A stretch of DNA of 64,000 nucleotides from contig CANQMN010000007.1 in NCBI GenBank assembly GCA_947624965.1, positions 30,193 to 94,192 on the forward strand. The letters are read 5' to 3'. Under the pieces are notes generated by a model. That model searched no databases. It worked only from the letters and a program-made list of their open reading frames with translations, and was not told where the DNA came from. This DNA comes from an uncultured Clostridia bacterium (GTDB taxonomy: Bacteria; Bacillota; Clostridia; Christensenellales; Borkfalkiaceae). Positions 18,436 to 26,650 of this stretch are shown piece by piece; position 1 is the first letter of the stretch, and each line of letters begins with the position of its first letter. The position numbers were made by a program, and so were the translations under genes.

Positions 18436-19592
18436 TTCAATACCTCTCTTAATATCGTAAGCCCCTCGTCCATCTCCGCTTTGGTGATGACGAGCGGGGG
18501 CAAACATCTTATCCTGTCGTGCGCGGTCAATACGAGGAGCCCGCGTTCGAGGCACGCCGCCGCGACCTTGCGTGCGTCCTTTTTGACGGAGATCCCGATC
18601 ATGAGCCCGAGCCCCGTCACAGCTTCCACGCCGTCGAACCCTTTGAGTTTGGCGCGGAGATAGGCGGATTTCCCCTCCACTTCGAGCAAAAACTCGTCCG
18701 TAAGCCGTTCGAGCACGCTGCACGCGCCCGCGCATACGACGGGATTGCCGCCGAACGTGGAGCCGTGGTCGCCCTTCCCGAGCGCATGCTCCGTCTTTCC
18801 GAAGAAGAGGCACGCGCCGATGGGGAGCCCGCCGCCCAGTCCCTTCGCCGTGGTCGCAAGATCGGGCGTGATGCCGTAATGCTCGTATGCGTACAGCTTG
18901 CCCGTTCTGCCGTTCCCCGTCTGCACCTCGTCGCAGATGAGAAGGATGTCCCGCTCGGTACAGTACTCGCGGAGCGCCCTTACAAACGGCGCGCCGAGCG
19001 CGTTGACGCCCCCCTCGCCCTGCACGACCTCGATGACGACGGCGCATGCGCCGTCCGCGGCGCGGCGGACCGAATCCATATCCGGCTCGGCGTATTCTAC
19101 GCCGCCCGCAAAGGGATCGAAATACCGGTGGAAGGAATCCTGTCCCGTCGCGGTGAGCGTGAACAGCGTTCTGCCGTGAAAGCTCCCTTTGAGCGAGACG
19201 ATCTTATTTCTGCCCGCGCCGTATTTTTCGTAAGAGTACTTGCGCGCCGCCTTGAACGCGCATTCGTTTGCTTCCGCGCCCGAATTGCCGAAAAAGACGC
19301 GCTTCGCGCCCGTGCGCTTGCAGAGCATCTCCGCAAGCCGCCCCTGCGGCTCCGAATAATAGTAGTTGCTCACGTGCTGGATCTTATCGAGCTGCTCCTT
19401 GACCGCCGCCTTCCAAGCCTCGTCGTTCACGCCGAAGATGTTGACCGCGATGCCCGCGCCGAAGTCCACGTACTCCCGCCCGTCCGTCCCGACGAGCGTC
19501 GCGCCCTTCCCGCCCGCAAAGGCGACAGGATACCGCGCATACGTCTCCGCAAGATATCGTTCATCCAACGCACGGATCTCATCGAACTGCAT
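18432..19592 (-). CDS. argD: Acetylornithine aminotransferase
   Basis: 386-residue class III PLP aminotransferase making N-acetylornithine from N-acetylglutamate semialdehyde. Motifs: NSGAEANE, FHGRT, the Asp of CDEVQTG, and the Schiff-base lysine in TTAKGLGGG. Position between argB and argF supports the arginine role over other class III transaminases; some ArgD proteins also act on succinyl-DAP, but this genome uses the DapL route. Confidence 0.94.
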   Translation of the reverse strand: MQFDEIRALDERYLAETYARYPVAFAGGKGATLVGTDGREYVDFGAGIAVNIFGVNDEAWKAAVKEQLDKIQHVSNYYYSEPQGRLAEMLCKRTGAKRVFFGNSGAEANECAFKAARKYSYEKYGAGRNKIVSLKGSFHGRTLFTLTATGQDSFHRYFDPFAGGVEYAEPDMDSVRRAADGACAVVIEVVQGEGGVNALGAPFVRALREYCTERDILLICDEVQTGNGRTGKLYAYEHYGITPDLATTAKGLGGGLPIGACLFFGKTEHALGKGDHGSTFGGNPVVCAGACSVLERLTDEFLLEVEGKSAYLRAKLKGFDGVEAVTGLGLMIGISVKKDARKVAAACLERGLLVLTAHDRIRCLPPLVITKAEMDEGLTILREVLK

Positions 19593-19625
19593 AAAAAACT
19601 CCTTATCCTGAAAAAGGGAGACCGT

Positions 19626-20483
19626 TCAGTCGCCCTTTACAAACATCGTACCGCACCCCTCGTCCGAGAGAAGCTCCAACAAAATGGAATGATTGACCCT
19701 GCCGTCCGTAATGAACACGCGTCCCACTCCCTTGCGGATGGCGTCTCTGCAACAATTCACTTTGGGGATCATGCCGCCCGAGATCACGCCGTCCTTTATG
19801 AGGCTCGGAATGTCCGAGACGTAAACCTTTTTGATGAGGCTGTTCTCGTCGTCCCTATCTTTCAAGAGCCCCTTGATATCCGTCATGAGAATAAAGCTCT
19901 CCGCCCGAAGCGCACCCGCAATGGCGGAAGCCGCGGTATCCGCGTTGATGTTGTAAATATTCCCCTCGTTATCGTAGCCGACCGTGGAAATGACGGGAAG
20001 ATATCCCTTGTCCAAACAGTCCTCGATGATCTCCGTCCTGACCTGCGTGATCTTTCCGACAAAGCCGAGTTCCTCGCTCTCCTTTTCGCAGAGGAGCATG
20101 TTCCCGTCCATCCCGCACAGCCCGATGGACTTCGCCCCCATCGCGCCTAACATATGGACGAGCGCCTTGTTCACCTTGCCCGCGAGCACCATGCGGACGA
20201 CCTCCGCCGTCTCCGCGTCCGTATAGCGCAGTCCGCCGACAAAACGGGAAGAGATCCCCATGCGTTCGAGCGTCTGGGAAATTTCGGGTCCGCCTCCGTG
20301 CACGAGCACGACTTTGATCCCGACGAACCGCAGAATGGTGAGATCGCGCATGACGGAGAGTTTGAGCTCGTCCCCGAGCATCGCGTTCCCGCCGTACTTG
20401 ATCACGAGAATTTTGTTCTGATACTTTCTGATATAGGGCATCGCTTCGAGCAGAAACTCCGCCTGTTCCTCTTTTCCGATCAC
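19626..20483 (-). CDS. argB: Acetylglutamate kinase
   Basis: 285 residues; phosphorylates N-acetylglutamate. Amino-acid-kinase motifs IKYGGNAM, LVHGGGPEI and the late NADTAASAIAGAL and GGMIPKV segments are present. The start is GTG and overlaps the argJ stop (GTGA). Feedback control by arginine is a property of part of this family and cannot be judged here. Confidence 0.95.
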   Translation of the reverse strand: MIGKEEQAEFLLEAMPYIRKYQNKILVIKYGGNAMLGDELKLSVMRDLTILRFVGIKVVLVHGGGPEISQTLERMGISSRFVGGLRYTDAETAEVVRMVLAGKVNKALVHMLGAMGAKSIGLCGMDGNMLLCEKESEELGFVGKITQVRTEIIEDCLDKGYLPVISTVGYDNEGNIYNINADTAASAIAGALRAESFILMTDIKGLLKDRDDENSLIKKVYVSDIPSLIKDGVISGGMIPKVNCCRDAIRKGVGRVFITDGRVNHSILLELLSDEGCGTMFVKGD

Positions 20484-21694
20484 GTTCTGTAATCTCCGTT
20501 TATCTTTACATAGTCATAGGTGAGGTCGCAACCCCATGCGGTCGCCCGCTTCTTTCCGAGATTTACGTTCACGTCGATGAAGATCTCCTTCTCGGAGAGC
20601 ACTTCTTTGGCGAACGCTTCGGAAAAGTCCAGTCCCGCGCCCCCTCTGCACACCGCGAGCGTTCCCGCCGCGGAGCGGAAGTCGAGATCGATCTTGTCCA
20701 CGTCGAGCTTCGCGCCCGAGTAGCCGAGCGCGCAGAGCACTCTCCCCCAGTTGGCGTCCGCGCCGAAGATCGCCGCTTTCAGCAGATCGGAGCACACCAC
20801 GGCTTTCGCCGCAAGGCGGGCGTCTTTCAGGGTCGCCGCCCCGCTCACCGTGCATTCGATGAGTTTGGTCGCCCCCTCCCCGTCGGCAGCGATCATGCGG
20901 CAGACCGCCGACGTTACGCAGTGGAGCGCCCTGCAAAATATGCGGAAATCCGCGCCCTTTTCAATAATTTCGCGGTTGCCCGCAAGCCCGCTCGCCATGA
21001 TGCAAAGCGTATCGTTCGTGGAGGTGTCCCTGTCTACGGAGAGCATATTCAGCGAACTCTTTACGTCCTCCGAGAGCGCCGCCTGCAACATCGCGGGAGA
21101 GATCGCCGCGTCCGTCGTGATGAACATCAGCAAGGTCGCCATGTTGGGACAGATCATGCCGACGCCCTTTGCGATCGCGCCGATCCTGCACTCCTTGCCG
21201 TCCAAAACAAAGCGGAACGCGATCTCCTTTTTCACGGTGTCCGTCGTCATGATGGCTTCCGCGGCGGCGTCGCTTCCGTCGCCGAGCCCCGCCGCGAGCG
21301 CGGGCATTCCCGCCTCGATGGGCGCGATCGGGAGCCGCTGTCCGATGACCCCCGTGCTCGCCACGACAACGTCCTCCGCGGAAACGCCCGTGTGCGCTTC
21401 GACGAGCGCGCACATCTTTTCCGCGATCTCCACGCCGTCCGCGTTGCAGGTATTCGCGTTGCCGCTGTTGACGACGACCGCCTGCGCGTATCCGTCCGCG
21501 ACGTGCCGCTTCGTTACCAGAATGGGCGCGCCCTTCACGAGATTGGTCGTATAGACGCACGCCGTCGCGCAACGCTTGTCCGCAACGATGAGCGCCAGAT
21601 CTTTCTTTGTTTTATTTTTCCTGATCCCGCAATGAACGCCGTTCGCGCGGAATCCCTTCGGGGCGCAAACGCCGCCCGCGATCGTCTCTATCAT
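20480..21694 (-). CDS. argJ: Bifunctional glutamate N-acetyltransferase/ornithine acetyltransferase
   Basis: 404 residues; recycles the acetyl group from acetylornithine to glutamate (and can use acetyl-CoA). ArgJ is a self-cleaving Ntn hydrolase: the cleavage motif KGVGMICPNMATLL is present, the Thr after Ala being the new N-terminus and nucleophile. The oxyanion-hole Thr-Gly is in ASTGVIGQ. The ATG at 21694 is chosen because homology begins there; a longer frame runs 21 codons upstream with no homology. Presence of argJ makes a separate argA or argE unnecessary for the cyclic pathway. Confidence 0.95.
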   Translation of the reverse strand: MIETIAGGVCAPKGFRANGVHCGIRKNKTKKDLALIVADKRCATACVYTTNLVKGAPILVTKRHVADGYAQAVVVNSGNANTCNADGVEIAEKMCALVEAHTGVSAEDVVVASTGVIGQRLPIAPIEAGMPALAAGLGDGSDAAAEAIMTTDTVKKEIAFRFVLDGKECRIGAIAKGVGMICPNMATLLMFITTDAAISPAMLQAALSEDVKSSLNMLSVDRDTSTNDTLCIMASGLAGNREIIEKGADFRIFCRALHCVTSAVCRMIAADGEGATKLIECTVSGAATLKDARLAAKAVVCSDLLKAAIFGADANWGRVLCALGYSGAKLDVDKIDLDFRSAAGTLAVCRGGAGLDFSEAFAKEVLSEKEIFIDVNVNLGKKRATAWGCDLTYDYVKINGDYRT

Positions 21695-21734
21695 ATCCTG
21701 ACGTCTATTCCTTTTCGTATCGCAAATGATTGTA

Positions 21735-22661
21735 TCACAAACCGAGAGCCTCGTCAAGCCCCAGAGCGATATTCATATTCTGAATTGCCGCTCCGCTCGC
21801 ACCTTTTCCGAGATTGTCGAGCCGCGCGGCGAGCAAGATCTGCTCTTCGTTCCCGCCGACGAAAATTTCGAGCCGGTTGGTCCCCGCGAGGGCGTTCGCC
21901 GAGAGAAAACCGTCCTCCGAAGCGCGGGAGACGGAGACGAACCTTTCGCCCGCATAGTGGCGCGAGAGCGCCTCGAAGATCTCCTCTTCGGAGAGCTTTT
22001 TCGCCAAAAGATCGCGGAAGAGCGGCACGCACACCGTCATGCCCGCGTAAAAATCGCACACATAGGGATTGAACACGGGAACGCGCGTGAGCCCCGCGCG
22101 CATCTTCATTTCGGGAAGATGCTTATGGGCGAGCGTGAGCGCGTAGAGACGGGGCGCATCGAGCAGTCTCTCCCGCGGAGACGCTTCGTACTGCGCAATG
22201 CCCTTTTTCCCCGCCCCCGAATAGCCGCTTACGGCATGGCAGACGAAGGGATAGTCGGGCGCGGCGATGCCGAGCGCAACCAACGGGTACGCGACGGAGA
22301 GAAACCCGCTCGCATAGCAACCGGGATTCGCGATGCGCTTTGCGGTGCGTAGCGCTTCGCGGAACTGCGGTCCGAGTTCGGGAAATCCGTACGCCCAGTC
22401 CTCCCGCGTGCGGTGCGCCGTGGAGGCGTCGATCACGACGGTATTTTCGTTCTCCACGAGGGAGACGGCTTCGCGCGCGGCGTCGTCGGGCAGGCACAGG
22501 AACACGACGTCCGCCTCGTTGATCGCTTCGCGGCGGGCGGAGACGCTTTTCCGCATATCCTCGGAAAGCGAGATGATAAAAATATCATCCCGCTTTTCCA
22601 GTCGTTCAAATATTTGCAGACCCGTCGTGCCCGCTTTCCCGTCGATAAAGACCTTCGTCAT
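21735..22661 (-). CDS. argC: N-acetyl-gamma-glutamyl-phosphate reductase, short (type 2) form
   Basis: 308 residues; NADPH-dependent reduction of N-acetylglutamyl phosphate. It begins KVFIDGKAGTTGLQI and has the catalytic cysteine in NPGCYASG and a late HxHxPE-like AHKHLPEM. The shorter length and N-terminus fit the type 2 ArgC family rather than the more common approximately 345-residue type 1. It starts 3 bases after argG ends. Confidence 0.93.
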   Translation of the reverse strand: MTKVFIDGKAGTTGLQIFERLEKRDDIFIISLSEDMRKSVSARREAINEADVVFLCLPDDAAREAVSLVENENTVVIDASTAHRTREDWAYGFPELGPQFREALRTAKRIANPGCYASGFLSVAYPLVALGIAAPDYPFVCHAVSGYSGAGKKGIAQYEASPRERLLDAPRLYALTLAHKHLPEMKMRAGLTRVPVFNPYVCDFYAGMTVCVPLFRDLLAKKLSEEEIFEALSRHYAGERFVSVSRASEDGFLSANALAGTNRLEIFVGGNEEQILLAARLDNLGKGASGAAIQNMNIALGLDEALGL

Positions 22662-22664
22662 GGC

Positions 22665-23894
22665 TTATTTCAGCTTGTTTTGTTCGAGGAGCGCCTTGAT
22701 CTTGATGGGAAGCCCGAAGAGATTGATGAAGCCCTCCGAATCCTTCTGCGAATAGGCGCCGCCGTCGTCCGCGAACGTGGCGATGTTTTCGCTGTACAGG
22801 GAATAGGGAGACGAGATCCCCGCGCTCGTAACGTTGCCCTTGTAAATGCGCAGCTTCACGTCGCCCGTTACCGTCTCCTGTGTTTTTGTTACGAATGCGG
22901 AGAGCGCCTCTCGAAGCGGCGTAAACCACAGCCCGTCGTATACGAGCTCGCCGAATTTTACGGCGACGAGCTGTTTATAGTGCTGGGTCGCCTTGTCGAG
23001 GCAGACGGTTTCGAGAAGCCTGTGCGCCTCATAGAGAAGGGTGCCGCCGGGCGTCTCGTATACGCCGCGGGATTTCATGCCGACGAGGCGGTTCTCCACG
23101 AGGTCGGCAATGCCGACGCCGTTCGCGCCGCCCACTTCGTTGAGCTTCGCCATGAGCGAGACGGCGTCCGTCTTTTTCCCGTCGATCGCGGTGGGAACGC
23201 CCTTTTCAAAATGCAGCGTGAGATAGGTGGGACAATCGGGCGCCTGCACGGGCGAAACGCCCATTTCGAGGAAGCCCTCCTTTTCGTACTGCGGCTCGTT
23301 GGCGGGATCTTCGAGATCCAGCCCCTCGTGCGAGAGGTGCCACAGGTTCTTATCCTTGGAATAGTTGGTCTCGCGGTTGATTTTCAGGGGGATGTTGTGC
23401 GCCTCCGCGTACTCGATCTCCTCTTCGCGGCTCTTGATGTCCCAGATGCGCCACGGGGCGATAATCTTCATCTCGGGCGCGAACGCCTTGATGGAGAGCT
23501 CGAAGCGGACCTGATCGTTCCCCTTGCCCGTACAGCCGTGGCAGACGGCGTCCGCATGCTCCTTCTTCGCGATATCCACGATCGCCTTTGCGATGACGGG
23601 ACGGGCGAAAGAGGTCCCCAAGAGGTATTTGTCCTCATAGACCGCGCCCGCCTGCATCGTCGGGTAGATATAATTTTCGATGAAGTCCTTTTTGAGGTCC
23701 AAAACGTACAGCTTGGACGCGCCCGTCTTCTTCGCCTTCTCTTCGAGCCCGTCGAGCTCCGTCCCCTGCCCGACGTCGCCGGAGACCGCGATGACCTCGC
23801 AGTTGTCGTAGTGCTCTTTGAGCCACGGGATGATGATGGAGGTATCCAGTCCGCCCGAATAGGCGAGAACGACCTTTTTGATCTTTGTTTCCAT
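22665..23894 (-). CDS. argG: Argininosuccinate synthase
   Basis: 409 residues; condenses citrulline and aspartate with ATP. N-type ATP pyrophosphatase motif AYSGGLDTS, then [14 protein letters not shown] and SREEEIEYA. The ATG at 23894 follows an AAGGAAGG ribosome site. First gene of the arginine operon, directly behind a strong promoter. argH (argininosuccinate lyase) is not in this window. Confidence 0.97.
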   Translation of the reverse strand: METKIKKVVLAYSGGLDTSIIIPWLKEHYDNCEVIAVSGDVGQGTELDGLEEKAKKTGASKLYVLDLKKDFIENYIYPTMQAGAVYEDKYLLGTSFARPVIAKAIVDIAKKEHADAVCHGCTGKGNDQVRFELSIKAFAPEMKIIAPWRIWDIKSREEEIEYAEAHNIPLKINRETNYSKDKNLWHLSHEGLDLEDPANEPQYEKEGFLEMGVSPVQAPDCPTYLTLHFEKGVPTAIDGKKTDAVSLMAKLNEVGGANGVGIADLVENRLVGMKSRGVYETPGGTLLYEAHRLLETVCLDKATQHYKQLVAVKFGELVYDGLWFTPLREALSAFVTKTQETVTGDVKLRIYKGNVTSAGISSPYSLYSENIATFADDGGAYSQKDSEGFINLFGLPIKIKALLEQNKLK

Positions 23895-23930
23895 ACACGT
23901 TTTCCTTCCTTGAATTTCAGTCCGCACGCT

Positions 23931-23959
23931 ATTATACAGGAGAAAGGGACGCAAGTCAA
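23931..23959 (-). promoter_or_regulatory. Promoter of the arginine operon
   Basis: Minus-strand TTGACT (23959-23954) and TATAAT (23936-23931) with a 17-base spacer, about 37 bases before argG. The -35 overlaps the base of a 13-base inverted repeat (listed separately) that could be an operator. Confidence 0.85.
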
Positions 23960-23976
23960 GCGTTTGCGCCCCTTTC
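23942..23976. promoter_or_regulatory. Inverted repeat around the argG -35 box (candidate operator)
   Basis: Arms GAAAGGGACGCAA (23942-23954) and TTGCGCCCCTTTC (23964-23976) pair with one mismatch over 13 bases and a 9-base centre that carries most of the -35 hexamer. It does not match the AT-rich ARG-box consensus. An AT palindrome, TATTTTAT-GA-ATAAAATA at 24042-24059, lies further upstream and is the better, though weak, ArgR candidate. Confidence 0.4.
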
Positions 23977-24062
23977 GATAAAATTTTTTATAATTTCCGA
24001 ATAATATCGTATTGTTTCTTTCGATATAACATATATATACTTATTTTATGAATAAAATACGG

Positions 24063-24521
24063 TTATCGGACGGGGAGTTCGCCGACGCGCGGATAAAACT
24101 TCTCGATCTCCCGTTCGGTAAACTGTTCTTCCGAATATTTTCCGAGCGGAACGCGGCGGTAAAAGACGAATTTATCGCGGGAATCCTGCGTTTCAAACGT
24201 CCCGACGAACTTGTTTTTATACACCTTCATGTCCACGCATCCCATGCGGACGTCGTAGGTAAACGTCTTGCGCTTCGTTTGGAGGTAGACGACTTTATCC
24301 GTCGTCTCCACGCTGATCACAAGCCCCATCGAGACGCGCAGCGCATATGTCGCATAGACGGCGATCCAGAGCACGGCGAGCGCGGGCGAAATGATGTAAA
24401 ACGCAAAATATCCGCTCACCGCAAAGACGAGGCAGACCATGAACGCGGGAATGCAGACGACGCTGAACAAAATGAACAGGAGCCGCATTCTCTTCACGAA
24501 TTTAAGGATACCCGCCTTCAC
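24063..24521 (-). CDS. Small membrane protein of unknown function
   Basis: 152 residues with two adjacent hydrophobic helices (about 12-60), a short polar turn and a basic C-terminal domain (KTFTYDVRMGCVDMKVYKN). No family recognised. Its start overlaps the stop of the flavin reductase gene (ATGA), so it belongs to the thioesterase-reductase unit. Its layout, two helices then a beta-rich tail, resembles the membrane protein at 11800, but I see no convincing sequence identity. Confidence 0.7.
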   Translation of the reverse strand: MKAGILKFVKRMRLLFILFSVVCIPAFMVCLVFAVSGYFAFYIISPALAVLWIAVYATYALRVSMGLVISVETTDKVVYLQTKRKTFTYDVRMGCVDMKVYKNKFVGTFETQDSRDKFVFYRRVPLGKYSEEQFTEREIEKFYPRVGELPVR

Positions 24522-25075
24522 TTCTTCTCCTTCGCGGTATAGCCGTACGTCCCCGCTTGTTCCCCCGTATAGAGGTATTTCCCGTTTTCATAGGCGACGA
24601 GGCGCCCCGCTTCGAGCGCGAGCCTGCCGTTTTTCACGACCGCCTCGTCGGCGACGACGTTGACGATCTCCCCGAAAAAGACGGCGTGCGTGCCGAGATC
24701 CACCCGCTTTATCACCTTGCATTCGAGGCTTGCGGGGCTCTCCGCGATATAGGGACAGCCGACCGCCCTCCCCGCGCCGCGGGTAAGACCTGCCGCCTCG
24801 AATTTATCGCGATCCCGCCCCGAAATAGTGCCGCAAACGTCCGTCGCGTGCAGGAGCTCCTTCGTTACGAGATTGACGGTAAACTCGCCCGTGCGCTCGA
24901 TGAGCGGGAGCGAATGGCGGGAATAGCGCACGGAGATGCTCACGACGGGCGGCTCCGAATTGACCGTGCCCACCCATGCGAGCGTGATGATGTTGTTTTC
25001 GCGCGCGTCGCCGCAGGTAACCATGACGGCGGGGACGGGCGCAAGGTATGTGGACGGTTTCAAATCGATCTTCAT
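24518..25075 (-). CDS. Flavin reductase family protein (FMN-binding split barrel)
   Basis: 185 residues. Begins MKIDLKPSTYLAPVPAVMVTCGD, typical of the flavoredoxin/DIM6-NTAB family, with the NIITLAWVGTVNSEPP and SGEFTVN-like (TGEFTVNLV) segments that bind FMN. The ATG at 25075 has an AAGGAGG ribosome site and overlaps the thioesterase stop (ATGA). Substrate unknown; the family includes flavin reductases and flavoredoxins. Coupling to a thioesterase gives no clear pathway. Confidence 0.85.
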   Translation of the reverse strand: MKIDLKPSTYLAPVPAVMVTCGDARENNIITLAWVGTVNSEPPVVSISVRYSRHSLPLIERTGEFTVNLVTKELLHATDVCGTISGRDRDKFEAAGLTRGAGRAVGCPYIAESPASLECKVIKRVDLGTHAVFFGEIVNVVADEAVVKNGRLALEAGRLVAYENGKYLYTGEQAGTYGYTAKEKK

Positions 25076-25827
25076 GATGTTGCTCCTCCTTGGAACATGA
25101 CATGGAACTGCGTGAGCGTCTCTCCGCCCGCGCGCGCTTCGAGAAAGCTCTCGCCCTTGCCGTCCTTGCGCAAAAGGGAAAGCTCGTCCCCTTCGCGCGC
25201 CTGCTTCACATAGACGATACGGAAGGCGCGGACGGCGCGATGCGCGAGTTCCTCTTCGGAAAAACAATCGGCAAAGAAATCGGGATAGCGCGCGTTGTTT
25301 GCGTGCAAGTAGTGGTCGCAATGGCTGTTGCCCACGCGCATGCGGTACATTTCCCGCCCCATGTCGCCGATTTTCGGGATTTTCCCATTCGGCGTCTCCA
25401 CCGTCTTTTCCGCGCGGTAGGGACAGCGCGCATGGACCTCGCCGAGCTTATCGGGCGTGAGCATCGCGAACCGCGCCAGATCGACAAGGCACCAGCGCGA
25501 CGAGAGCGCGGCGATCCTCTCCCCCTTTTCGTCGAGAACGCGGTAATCGCGATCGAAAATAACGTGGCGCGGGGGAAGGGGCCACGTCTCCACCGTGAGC
25601 GTTTCGCCGAACTTCGCGCGCCGATAAATTTCGCCGTACGTGCTCGCGATGATGAACCCGCGCCCGTCCCGCTTCAACGCCTCGTAGCCGAACCCGAGCT
25701 CATCCGCGCTCGAACTCGCCGCCTCCTGTGTGAAGGAGAGCAACGCGGAAAGTTTGATCTCGTCCTTAAAATCGACGTCGGAGCAACGCAGGGCAAAACT
25801 GCGTCTGTGGCAATAGGCTTCTTCCAT
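25072..25827 (-). CDS. Acyl-ACP thioesterase (FatA/FatB-like, double hotdog)
   Basis: 251 residues resembling bacterial acyl-ACP thioesterases: an N-terminal hotdog (LRCSDVDFKDEIKLSALLSFTQEAA) with RDYRVLDEKGERIA and SSRWCLVD, and a second hotdog with NSHCDHYLHANNARYPDFF, where the His/Asn pair is the usual catalytic region. It would release fatty acids from ACP and may set chain length. The ATG at 25827 lies only 6 bases after a perfect -10 box and has no ribosome site, so the mRNA is probably leaderless. Confidence 0.88.
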   Translation of the reverse strand: MEEAYCHRRSFALRCSDVDFKDEIKLSALLSFTQEAASSSADELGFGYEALKRDGRGFIIASTYGEIYRRAKFGETLTVETWPLPPRHVIFDRDYRVLDEKGERIAALSSRWCLVDLARFAMLTPDKLGEVHARCPYRAEKTVETPNGKIPKIGDMGREMYRMRVGNSHCDHYLHANNARYPDFFADCFSEEELAHRAVRAFRIVYVKQAREGDELSLLRKDGKGESFLEARAGGETLTQFHVMFQGGATS

Positions 25828-25833
25828 GCGAAT

Positions 25834-25862
25834 ATTATAACACGGCGGAGACGGGATGTCAA
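25834..25862 (-). promoter_or_regulatory. Consensus promoter giving a leaderless thioesterase mRNA
   Basis: TTGACA (25862-25857), 17-base spacer, TATAAT (25839-25834). The ATG begins 6 bases after the -10 box, so the expected +1 is at or next to the A of the start codon. Confidence 0.85.
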
Positions 25863-25880
25863 CCGAAGGCGTCCGCAAAT

Positions 25881-26585
25881 TCACCCGTTCGCGGAGGGAC
25901 TTAAAAATGCGATGGCTCCCTCTGCGACGGCGGAGACGAGCTTTTCCCGATATCCGTCGTCGAGAAGCAGTTCCTCGTCCTCCGCGTTGGACAAAAAGCC
26001 GCACTCCACGATCACGGAAGGATAATCGCTGCAATTGAGGATGTAGTAATCCCCTTTGAGCGCGCGCGTTTTTTTGACGCATTCGGGCATCTCGTTGAGC
26101 GACGTCTGTATGAGATCGGCGAGAAGGGAGGAGCGTTCCGAGCTCTCACGGAAAAAGACCTGCGCGCCGCGGCGGGAGCGCAGTGAAAAAAAGTTCTGGT
26201 GTACGGAAATGACGAGCGCGGGTGCGCTCTTGCGGATGATCTCCGCGCGCTTTTGCATGTCGCGCTTTTTATATCCCGCAGTCGCCGCGCCGTACAACCC
26301 CGCCTCGGTGGGGCGCGTCTGTACCACCGAAAAGCCCGCTTCGGAAAACTTCGCGCCGAGCGCGCGGGCATAGGCGAGATTTACGTCGCTCTCCTTCACG
26401 CCCGAGACGATCCCCACGACGCCGCCGTCCACGCCGCCGTGCCCCGCGTCGATGACGACGGTGAGTTTGAGGCTCTCCCCCGCGGTGCGCGCGAGCGCGA
26501 AAAAACAGACGGCGAACGCAAGGGCCACGGCGAGCGCGAGCGAACACACGCCGAACGCCCTGCGATATCGATAGAATACATTCAT
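25881..26585 (-). CDS. N-acetylmuramoyl-L-alanine amidase, CwlD-like (amidase_3)
   Basis: 234 residues: a membrane anchor or signal (about 12-33), then a zinc amidase with VVIDAGHGGVDGG (His and first ligand), KESDVNL containing the Glu region, ISVHQNFF (His) and the late VIVECGFLSN (catalytic Glu). Cleaves the amide between MurNAc and peptide; CwlD acts on the spore cortex, but general amidases share this form. No ribosome site precedes the ATG at 26585; a TACAAT lies 5 bases upstream, suggesting another leaderless mRNA. It follows the nfnB terminator. Confidence 0.9.
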   Translation of the reverse strand: MNVFYRYRRAFGVCSLALAVALAFAVCFFALARTAGESLKLTVVIDAGHGGVDGGVVGIVSGVKESDVNLAYARALGAKFSEAGFSVVQTRPTEAGLYGAATAGYKKRDMQKRAEIIRKSAPALVISVHQNFFSLRSRRGAQVFFRESSERSSLLADLIQTSLNEMPECVKKTRALKGDYYILNCSDYPSVIVECGFLSNAEDEELLLDDGYREKLVSAVAEGAIAFLSPSANG

Positions 26586-26621
26586 ACGGTATTGTATGAT
26601 TGTCCCGCCGAGAACATGAAA

Positions 26622-26645
26622 CCGCGGCGGGCACGCCCGCCGCGG
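26622..26645 (-). terminator. Hairpin after nfnB
   Basis: Perfect 11-base arms CCGCGGCGGGC/GCCCGCCGCGG with a 2-base centre directly after the nfnB stop; only a short T-run follows on the minus strand. Confidence 0.55.
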
Positions 26646-26650
26646 CAATT

